Source: Sulfurimonas sp.
GTDB taxonomy: Bacteria; Campylobacterota; Campylobacteria; Campylobacterales; Sulfurimonadaceae
Length of the DNA: 10,772 nt
Reading direction: 5' to 3'
Assembly: GCA_030646745.1 (NCBI GenBank)
Contig: JAUSKV010000005.1
Span: 1 to 10,772, forward strand
Below the pieces are notes generated by a model. The model saw only the letters and a program-made list of their open reading frames with translations. It made no database searches and was not told the origin of the DNA. Shown in pieces: positions 1-5,147 of this stretch. Within the stretch, counting starts at the first letter, position 1. Every line of letters begins with the position of its first letter. The position numbers and the translations under genes are program-made.

Positions 1-633
1 GATGTCGCCATTCTCTTCCCAAACTCTTTTCATGATGATATTATCTTCCGTGCCGTCCCAAACTTTTATATAAGTTCCCTCTTTATATCCGTTGTCTTGG
101 CGAAATTGATTCAAAATATTTTTGCCTACATAGAGTCTGTAAAGTGTTTCTAAATCCAACCCGCTCATGGTGACCAAATCAAAAAACTCTTTTATCAATT
201 GGTCTATAATTACCCCATCTTTTGTGAGCGATAAAATCATTATATTCTCAACTTTTGCCATTATCTCATCTTGTGAAGCAAACAAACTGTTTTTATTATT
301 TAATCTATCGAAATTTTCTAACTCCGAAATATCAATAGCCAAATTTTCTATCTGTCCTCGCATGTTTTGAGCATAGTTCTCAATCGCTAAACTCATAATA
401 AAGTGCCAAACATCCACCACTTCAATTTGCAAATTATCCCAATCCGGCTCTTGGTCTATGTTTTTCCAGTGCTTCCATGAAAAGCTGTCTATCATCTCGG
501 CTGCTTCCATGTAAATACATCTTTTCCAGTTTATTTTTTTACCGTTTTTTGTAGTTCCGTTTACCCACTTCTCTCCGTTTGTAGCGTCATTGAGTTGGGC
601 TTGAAGCTGTAGCATTAGTAATATTTTATCCAT
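1..633 (-). CDS. dut: dUTPase, dimeric all-alpha type (3' end beyond window)
   Basis: The reading frame runs from ATG at 633 to the left edge without a stop, giving 211 residues. It should hydrolyse dUTP to dUMP and pyrophosphate, which keeps uracil out of DNA and supplies dUMP for thymidylate synthesis in the cytoplasm. The metal-binding pattern of the all-alpha NTP pyrophosphatase superfamily is visible as E43-x2-E46 (in YMEAAEMIDSFSWKHWK) and E71-x2-D74 (EVVDVWHF). Near the end is YVGKNILNQFRQDNGYKEG (168-186), a signature I recall from Campylobacter jejuni dUTPase, a protein of about 230 residues, so roughly 20 residues are missing. The start is supported by AAAGAG shortly upstream. The gene is divergent from the small gene at 715. 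This type is unrelated in fold to the trimeric dUTPase of E. coli. Confidence 0.93.
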   Translation of the reverse strand, partial: MDKILLMLQLQAQLNDATNGEKWVNGTTKNGKKINWKRCIYMEAAEMIDSFSWKHWKNIDQEPDWDNLQIEVVDVWHFIMSLAIENYAQNMRGQIENLAIDISELENFDRLNNKNSLFASQDEIMAKVENIMILSLTKDGVIIDQLIKEFFDLVTMSGLDLETLYRLYVGKNILNQFRQDNGYKEGTYIKVWDGTEDNIIMKRVWEENGDI

Positions 634-681
634 TGTGTTCACTCTTTATAAAAATAATTTTGCCCATTCTATCTAATATGC

Positions 682-687
682 TAAAAT
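682..687 (+). promoter_or_regulatory. Putative extended -10 box (TGCTAAAAT)
   Basis: TAAAAT preceded by TG one base away (679-680) lies 27 bases ahead of the ATG at 715. That would give a leader of about 20 bases. Campylobacterota sigma-70 promoters rely mainly on the -10 element, so the lack of a good -35 is not a strong objection. On the other strand, TAGAAT (complement of 666-671) could serve dut. Both are inferred from sequence only. Confidence 0.4.
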
Positions 688-714
688 ACCCTACTTAAAC
701 TTTAGAGAATAACT

Positions 715-885
715 ATGAAAAGAATCAATTGCAGAGTATGCGAACACTATTTTGTAACCTGGGAACCTCAAAGACCACATGGTTGCAAGGCATACGGCTT
801 TAAATCACCTCAGATTCCATCACTCTTAGTTTTTCAGAGTACTGGAACGGATTGTGCCCTGTTTAAACAGAAGCATCCCAAATAA
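715..885 (+). CDS. Small conserved four-cysteine protein, function unknown
   Basis: This is a 56-residue protein with ATG at 715, TAA at 883-885 and AGAG about 7-10 bases before the start. Its four cysteines are C6 and C9 (CRVC), C24 (HGCKAYGFKS) and C47 (GTDCALF). A CxxC pair followed by two more cysteines suggests a small zinc or other metal site. I recall short proteins with the same layout (CxxC, YFVTW-like, GCKAYGFK, SxGxDC) across proteobacteria, some misnamed uracil-DNA glycosylase; this one is far too short to be a glycosylase. No function is claimed. Its last 23 bases overlap the 3' end of the convergent yhbP-like gene, so the two transcripts would be antisense at their tails. Confidence 0.8.
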   Translation: MKRINCRVCEHYFVTWEPQRPHGCKAYGFKSPQIPSLLVFQSTGTDCALFKQKHPK

Positions 886-1285
886 TCTTCTCCCCAAACC
901 CAAGTCTATTATCTGTCATCTTAAAATAATTTACTTTAATTTGCCATAGTTTTGGAGTGAGCGCAAGGGCATAGGGAAAGGCTTTAAAATAACGTGTTTT
1001 TAGCTCTTTATCTTCAAGCGGCACAAAACTTCCTCTAAACTGAACACCTTGAATTTTGCCTATAATTTTTGTCTCTAAAAGTATATTTCCTGCGACATTT
1101 GAGTTTTTAGCAATATGTTCCACATGTTTTGTTTCATCACTGCTGGCAACAACAAAAGAGAGTTTTTGCGCATCAAAAGCGTAAAAAAGAGAGCAGACAC
1201 TTATCTCATCAGCAGTTGCAGTTGCCAAACTCATAACATGATGTTCGTTCAAAAATTTGCTTATCTTTTTTAGTTTTTCGCTCAT
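863..1285 (-). CDS. YhbP-like (UPF0306) pyridoxamine 5'-phosphate oxidase-fold protein
   Basis: The 140-residue product resembles E. coli YhbP (about 147 residues) as I recall it. Shared features are an early helix ending in HHVMSLAT (15-22), FYAFDAQKLSFVV (34-46), a central IQGVQFRGSFVPLE (78-91) and the near-identical tail FKMTDNRLGFGEKIIW (121-136). The family adopts the FMN-binding split barrel seen in pyridoxamine phosphate oxidase and heme-utilisation proteins. Its substrate is unknown, and flavin binding here is inferred from the fold. The protein is cytoplasmic, with no signal peptide. It is the last gene of a leftward cluster, starting 4 bases after the stop of the 74-residue gene, so translational coupling is likely. 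Its 3' end overlaps the convergent small cysteine protein. Confidence 0.82.
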   Translation of the reverse strand: MSEKLKKISKFLNEHHVMSLATATADEISVCSLFYAFDAQKLSFVVASSDETKHVEHIAKNSNVAGNILLETKIIGKIQGVQFRGSFVPLEDKELKTRYFKAFPYALALTPKLWQIKVNYFKMTDNRLGFGEKIIWDASV

Positions 1286-1289
1286 AAAC

Positions 1290-1514
1290 TTACTTATTTG
1301 ACAAAAAACTTTCTAGTTCGTCAGCGCTTTTTATATCTCTTTTTTCTAGCATCATTCTAGCCAGTTCATCATTTGCAAAAGAGTCAAATATATCATTCGG
1401 GCTAGACATGTTGTAGTAACTTTTCATAAAATGTATAAGAGTAATAAAATTGTCATCCTTAGAATTTCTTTCTGCCTTGAAATCCTTGTATCCATCCCAA
1501 CTTATCTTTACCAT
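1290..1514 (-). CDS. Hypothetical 74-residue protein
   Basis: I do not recognise this protein. I place the start at ATG 1514-1512 rather than at an in-frame ATG at 1559. The chosen start lies 1 base past the stop of the C-S lyase gene and is preceded by GGGG about 7 bases upstream, whereas the longer form would add 15 residues overlapping the lyase gene. The product is charged and soluble. It begins MVKISWDGYKDF and ends in an acidic helix-like segment (DELARMMLEKRDIKSADELESFLSNK region), with no cysteines and no membrane segment. Tight spacing on both sides (1 and 4 bases) places it in an operon with the lyase and the YhbP-like gene. Confidence 0.7.
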   Translation of the reverse strand: MVKISWDGYKDFKAERNSKDDNFITLIHFMKSYYNMSSPNDIFDSFANDELARMMLEKRDIKSADELESFLSNK

Positions 1515-1515
1515 T

Positions 1516-2700
1516 TTATACCCCAAATCTATTTTGTAAAGCAAGTTCGAGCTGCTCAATTACCTGCAACATTTTAACATGAGAGAGTGCAAAATTCAAG
1601 CGCATAAAACCGCTTCCCTCTCGTCCGAAACTAATGCCTGCATTTAAGCCAAGCTTTGCCTCATCTATAAAAAATTCTCTCAACTTTTTATCAGAGAGTT
1701 TCATCCCTCTACAATCAAGCCAAGCCAGATAGGTGGCTTCTGGCGGGGTAACTTTTATTCTCTTTGGAAACCTCTCACAAAGATTTTGCAGCATGAGAAA
1801 ATTTTGAAAAAGATGAATTTTCAACTCCTCCAGCCACCCCTTGCCATGCACATATGCCGCTTCAAATCCTACATGTCCAAACACCGTTCCATTTGCAAAA
1901 TGCACTCTTTTATACACTTCAAGAAATTTCGCTCTTAACTCTTTATTTGGAATGGCAACCGTACTCATCGCAAACCCCGCCATATTGAATGTTTTTCCAA
2001 CGCCCATAGCCGTAATCGTAATATCTCTAGCCTTTTGGCTCAGCGAAGCGAACGGCATGTGAACATTGGGTGCATAGACCAAATCGGAGTGAATTTCATC
2101 CGAAAATACAACAATGTTATGCTCCAAACAAAGCTCTAAAATCTGCTCCAACTCCTCTTTACTCCAAACGCGTCCAACGGGATTATGAGGCGAGCAGAGC
2201 AGTAAAAGTTTTGTTTTTTCATCTATTTTGGTTTTTAAATCTTCTATATCAAAAACATACTTTCCATTTTCCAACTGCTTAAGCGGATTTTTTATAAGTT
2301 TTCTTTTATGCTCTTTGACACTATGAAAAAATGGGGAATAGACGGGAGTTTGCACAATCACCCCCTCACCCTCTTTGGTAAAAGCCTCAATTACAGCATT
2401 CATCGAAGCCACAACAGAGTGAGAATAAAACATATCCTCCAACTCGTAAGCCACTCCATGCTCTTTTTTTATCCACTCTATCTGCGCCATAAAAGCACTT
2501 TTTGGCATCTCTTCATACCCAAAAACAGGATGTTCCAACCGTTTTTTCACGGCATCAAGAACAAAATCAGGCGTATCAATATCCATATCCGCCACCCAAA
2601 TAGGAAGCACATCATCTCTGCCAAAAAGCTGTTTTCTCAGAGTGTATTTTTCTGCGTTACTATTTTCGCGGCATGTGGAAGTTTGGAAGATATAATTCAT
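1516..2700 (-). CDS. MalY/PatB-family PLP-dependent C-S lyase (aminotransferase class I/II)
   Basis: This 394-residue fold-type I PLP enzyme is a normal length for PatB/MalY cystathionine beta-lyases, which cleave carbon-sulfur bonds of cysteine conjugates to thiol, pyruvate and ammonia. Visible landmarks are LPIWVADMD (32-40), CSPHNPVGRVW (169-179, N173), the ring-nitrogen aspartate in FSDEIHSDLVY (D201), the Schiff-base lysine in MGVGKTFNMAG (K236) and the carboxylate-binding arginine in FMRLNFA (R367). Most relatives have S-x-S-K before TFN; here it is G-V-G-K, so the usual phosphate-binding serine of SxxK is glycine. ATG at 2700 lies 21 bases after the methyltransferase stop. The gene shares its strand with ovoA, 2.4 kb upstream, so it is a candidate for the sulfoxide lyase (OvoB) step. 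Cystathionine or cysteine S-conjugate lyase activity is equally possible. Confidence 0.88.
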   Translation of the reverse strand: MNYIFQTSTCRENSNAEKYTLRKQLFGRDDVLPIWVADMDIDTPDFVLDAVKKRLEHPVFGYEEMPKSAFMAQIEWIKKEHGVAYELEDMFYSHSVVASMNAVIEAFTKEGEGVIVQTPVYSPFFHSVKEHKRKLIKNPLKQLENGKYVFDIEDLKTKIDEKTKLLLLCSPHNPVGRVWSKEELEQILELCLEHNIVVFSDEIHSDLVYAPNVHMPFASLSQKARDITITAMGVGKTFNMAGFAMSTVAIPNKELRAKFLEVYKRVHFANGTVFGHVGFEAAYVHGKGWLEELKIHLFQNFLMLQNLCERFPKRIKVTPPEATYLAWLDCRGMKLSDKKLREFFIDEAKLGLNAGISFGREGSGFMRLNFALSHVKMLQVIEQLELALQNRFGV

Positions 2701-2721
2701 ATTTTACTCACATCAGAAATT

Positions 2722-3783
2722 TTAATGGTTTATCTCATGAAAATTTTGATAATTAGAATAAACACTTTTTTTGTTTTCTATGTACTTTTTATTTATGAGA
2801 GCTTGTTGCAAACTCTCTGCTATTTTTTTTGCTAAATAATATGCTAAATTCGGCGGAACAGCATTTCCAACCATTTTATACCCCGCGGTTAAATTTGTAT
2901 AATAAAACTTATGCTCATCAGGAAAGGTTTGTATCCTCGCACACTCTCTCACGCTAAGTCTTCTGTAAAGGTGCTCACTTTTTGGCACAAATATTCTTTT
3001 ATTTTGCTCTACAAATTCCATCTTTGGAGCTTGTGGATGAAGAGGTGCATGTCTGCCTCCGGCTTGAATCGTAAATGATGGCTCATCCCAAGCTCTTACT
3101 CTGTTTCGTGACATGTACATAGATGAAAAATCACCCGTCATATATTCATGATTTTCTATGAAACATTCACTTGCATTCGTGTAAGTTTTATTTATCGCAG
3201 GAAGAGCATTTTCTTTTAAATCTGAAATAACATCGTGCAAAAATCTTTTTTTACTAAACTCTTGCGGAAATTCAAACTTTACATTCAAATCTTTTCTAAA
3301 ACCAATAAAAAAAACTCTTTTTCTATCTTGAGGAACTTTATAATCATGTGCATTTAAAAGCTTAAAAGAGAGGTCGTATCCACTCTCTATAAAGTGACTT
3401 TTTATATTTTCTAATGCCCCGTCATGCCGCCCAGCCAACATGCCAGAAACATTTTCAGCCAAGAAAAAAAGTGGCTTTTTATCTCGTAAAACTCGTATAA
3501 ATTCAAAAAACAGTTGCCCCCGATGGTCATCTATGCCACGAGATTTTCCAGCCTCACTCCAACTCTGACACGGAGGCCCACCAATAAGCCCAATAGCTTC
3601 TGGAATTTCACTTGATGGAATAGCTACTATGCTTCTTCTATCTAGCTTTGTATTTGGAAAGTTTTTTTCAAAAGTTTCCCAAATTTCTTTGTCATATTCA
3701 TTTGCCCAAATGGTTTTAAATCCGGCTTTTTCAAAACCAAGGTCTAAGCCACCTGCACCTGAGAATAGGGATATTATGTTCAT
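2722..3783 (-). CDS. C5-cytosine DNA methyltransferase, HaeIII/NgoPII/HaeII-like group
   Basis: The 353-residue product transfers a methyl group from S-adenosylmethionine to C5 of cytosine within a short target site and would protect the genome from the neighbouring endonuclease. Motifs are in canonical order: I, SLFSGAGGLDLGF (5-17); IV, GGPPCQSWSEAG with catalytic C72; VI, AENVSGM (E110); VIII, QDRKRVFFIGF (152-162); a recognition region around 215-255; IX, YRRLSVRECARIQTFP (273-288); and X, GYKMVGNAVPPNLA (301-314). Its layout and wording match M.HaeIII and M.NgoPII (GGCC), but the recognition segment has QAGGRHAPLHPQAP where I recall QASGRQCQLHPQAP in the GGCC enzymes, so the target may differ. 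About 25 residues follow motif X, longer than in M.HaeIII. ATG at 3783 has an excellent AGGAG 5 bases upstream. The gene is divergent from the putative endonuclease. Confidence 0.95.
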   Translation of the reverse strand: MNIISLFSGAGGLDLGFEKAGFKTIWANEYDKEIWETFEKNFPNTKLDRRSIVAIPSSEIPEAIGLIGGPPCQSWSEAGKSRGIDDHRGQLFFEFIRVLRDKKPLFFLAENVSGMLAGRHDGALENIKSHFIESGYDLSFKLLNAHDYKVPQDRKRVFFIGFRKDLNVKFEFPQEFSKKRFLHDVISDLKENALPAINKTYTNASECFIENHEYMTGDFSSMYMSRNRVRAWDEPSFTIQAGGRHAPLHPQAPKMEFVEQNKRIFVPKSEHLYRRLSVRECARIQTFPDEHKFYYTNLTAGYKMVGNAVPPNLAYYLAKKIAESLQQALINKKYIENKKSVYSNYQNFHEINH

Positions 3784-3804
3784 TAGAACTCCTATTGTTT
3801 TAGA

Positions 3805-3810
3805 ATTATC
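3805..3810 (-). promoter_or_regulatory. Putative -10 box of the methyltransferase gene (GATAAT)
   Basis: Read leftwards, GATAAT lies 21 bases ahead of the ATG at 3783, and TAAAAT (3811-3816) is an alternative just upstream. Either would put the inverted repeat at 3814-3828 within the promoter. This is weak, sequence-only support. Confidence 0.3.
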
Positions 3811-3813
3811 ATT

Positions 3814-3828
3814 TTATCTAAAAGATAA
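3814..3828. repeat. Perfect inverted repeat TTATCT-AAA-AGATAA, possible operator
   Basis: Two 6-base arms flank a 3-base centre in the 113-base spacer between the divergent methyltransferase and endonuclease genes. The site lies beside the methyltransferase -10 candidates and about 40 bases upstream of the endonuclease -10 box. Small palindromes in this position often bind a controller or the methyltransferase itself in type II systems. No controller gene is present here and the methyltransferase has no N-terminal helix-turn-helix extension, so the binding partner is unknown. An AT-rich palindrome of this size can also arise by chance. Confidence 0.35.
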
Positions 3829-3868
3829 TATCAAGTAGCTAATATAATTTTTTTTACTTAAATATTGA

Positions 3869-3874
3869 TATAAT
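3869..3874 (+). promoter_or_regulatory. Extended -10 box (TGATATAAT) of the endonuclease gene
   Basis: A consensus TATAAT with an upstream TG (3866-3867) lies 22 bases ahead of the ATG at 3897. This predicts a transcription start near 3881 and a leader of about 16 bases containing AAGG (3887-3890). A T8 run (3848-3855) sits in the usual T-rich position upstream of Campylobacterota -10 boxes. Changes in its length could alter promoter strength. Confidence 0.6.
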
Positions 3875-3896
3875 CAAAAAAACTTCAAGGTAAAAA

Positions 3897-4802
3897 ATGC
3901 CAAACTTTTCAAAAACAGAAAAAATAATTCTTGATACATTAAAAAAAAACGCTTATTTTAATTATGAAGGTAATCCATACCGATTAATAAAATTTGATAA
4001 ACCCACAACATCAACTGGAGAACCAAAAACAGATATTTACATATTATCAAAAACGGTTCATGGAAAGAATTTTGAATTTAAAATATCCGTAAAACAAAGT
4101 AATGCTGATTTTTTAGAAAATAAAATCAATGCAGAAAGAGCCTCAAAGCTTTTTGGTACAAAGTGGCAAGAACTTATTAAGTCCTTAACAAATTCAGTAA
4201 AAAATGATTTTACAAGTCAAAAATTAATTTACAAAGCAAAACAAGGAAAAACAGAAGAAGGAGTTTTTACCTTAGGTTGGAAATTTGAAATCCTAAATAA
4301 ATCTGCCACTAATCGTTCTGCAGAGTTGCCCAAAGAAATACTACGAGAAGTTTTAACAGGTGAGAATTTAAATTCTACTAAAAAAAATGCTTTTATTAAG
4401 GGAGAAACAATCCAAAATTCTGGAGTTGCAAATTTTATCCTCCCAAATGCTGAGCATATAGATTTAACCAATTTAAATGCTATCATGGGGAACATTATCA
4501 CAATAGATAAATACATAAATAATCCTATCAACAAAGTTTACTTTGCTTGTAAAGCACTGAATTATAGAAGTAAATATAAGCCTTCCCCAAAATGGGATGG
4601 AGATAGACCTCTTAGTGTATATGTAAATTGGTTTGAAGATAACAATAAATTACATCATAAGTTTTGTTTTGATAATCCTTTAAACAAAAAAGGAAATGCA
4701 GTCGCTAAGGACTTACAAGCTGCACTTGCAAGCCTTAATATTGTCACTACAGATGATATTAATTGTAGTAATATAAGTGATTATTCAATAGTTTGTCAAT
4801 AG
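3897..4802 (+). CDS. Putative type II restriction endonuclease, PD-(D/E)XK-like, unrecognised family
   Basis: The 301-residue soluble protein probably cuts DNA at the site protected by the divergent methyltransferase. The role is inferred from position and a motif. An N-terminal segment GEPKTDIYILSK has D46, followed 14 residues later by E60-F-K62 in a strand-like KNFEFKISVKQ. This fits D-x13-E-x-K of the PD-(D/E)XK nuclease core, with K66 as an alternative lysine. Further features are SNADFLENKINAERA (68-82), GVANFILPNAEH (176-187), a KVYFACKALNYRSKYK stretch (213-228) and WDGDRPLSVYVNW (233-245). I cannot name its family or target. It does not look like the HaeIII or NgoPII endonucleases as I remember them. 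The start is supported by AAGG 6 bases upstream. An A9 run (3941-3949) lies in codons 15-18 and an A8 run at 4380-4387. The sequence looks more A-rich than the flanking genes, suggesting transfer. Its tail overlaps the convergent NgoPII-like fragment by 44 bases. Confidence 0.7.
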   Translation: MPNFSKTEKIILDTLKKNAYFNYEGNPYRLIKFDKPTTSTGEPKTDIYILSKTVHGKNFEFKISVKQSNADFLENKINAERASKLFGTKWQELIKSLTNSVKNDFTSQKLIYKAKQGKTEEGVFTLGWKFEILNKSATNRSAELPKEILREVLTGENLNSTKKNAFIKGETIQNSGVANFILPNAEHIDLTNLNAIMGNIITIDKYINNPINKVYFACKALNYRSKYKPSPKWDGDRPLSVYVNWFEDNNKLHHKFCFDNPLNKKGNAVAKDLQAALASLNIVTTDDINCSNISDYSIVCQ

Positions 4803-5049
4803 CATCACTATTTCTTAGTATCAAATCTGGTGGATTATTTTTATTGCCGCCATAAGAATATATACTCTGGCATTTTAATAACTTTTGAGCTTCATCCGTT
4901 TCATTTGATGTATCGGCAAAAATATCTTTTATATATGTTTCTAGCCCTTCGCCCATATTGTTGGCTCTATTGTTACCACCAGTGATGCTTGCGATATTTA
5001 TTTCATAGTTATTGACAATATTTACAAATGCTTTAAGTATATTTGACAT
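4759..5049 (-). pseudogene. NgoPII-type (GGCC) restriction endonuclease, N-terminal remnant
   Basis: The 96-codon frame begins with ATG at 5049 behind GGGAAGATGAA. Residues 1-84 resemble the N-terminus of NgoPII-family endonucleases as I recall them, which are about 280 residues long: an early NIVNN, the block NNRANNMGEGLETYIKD (26-42), IFADT (43-47) and NNPPDLILRNSDAI (71-84). In intact members DAI is followed by the catalytic E-V-K-K. Here it reads DAIDKLLNNHLYYYN and stops, so only the first acidic residue (D75) of PD-(D/E)XK remains. The family resemblance ends at codon 84 (4798-4800), which touches the stop codon (4800-4802) of the convergent 301-residue gene. The fragment cannot be an active nuclease. 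It is probably the scar of an older restriction system whose distal two-thirds were replaced. The family call comes from memory, not from an alignment. Confidence 0.72.
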
Positions 5050-5106
5050 TTCATCTTCCCATTTTTCTTTTTGAGTACTAATAGTTTATTTTTTAGACAT
5101 AATACC

Positions 5107-5131
5107 ATTTTTATAAAAGTTTCATAAAAAT
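5107..5131. repeat. AT-only inverted repeat between ovoA and the endonuclease remnant
   Basis: ATTTTTAT (5107-5114) and ATAAAAAT (5124-5131) are perfect 8-base arms around a 9-base loop in the 98-base spacer downstream of ovoA. A stem of only A-T pairs with no following T run is a poor intrinsic terminator. Nothing else was recognised in this spacer apart from the ribosome binding site of the remnant. Confidence 0.25.
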
Positions 5132-5147
5132 ATATCATTTTGCAATA

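Noticed and set aside
1515..1559. Longer 89-residue version of the small hypothetical gene starting at ATG 1559
   Set aside because: It would overlap the C-S lyase gene by 44 bases, while ATG at 1514 directly follows the lyase stop and has a GGGG ribosome site.
2308..2835. 175-codon rightward open frame across the C-S lyase and methyltransferase ends
   Set aside because: It lies antisense to two well-supported enzymes, shows no recognisable protein pattern and has no good start context.
3897..4802. HaeIII-family endonuclease identity for the 301-residue protein
   Set aside because: The HaeIII family as I recall it has a different N-terminal layout; the methyltransferase resemblance alone does not fix the endonuclease family.
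5107..5131. Intrinsic terminator for ovoA
   Set aside because: The hairpin stem is made only of A-T pairs and no T run follows it in the direction of transcription.
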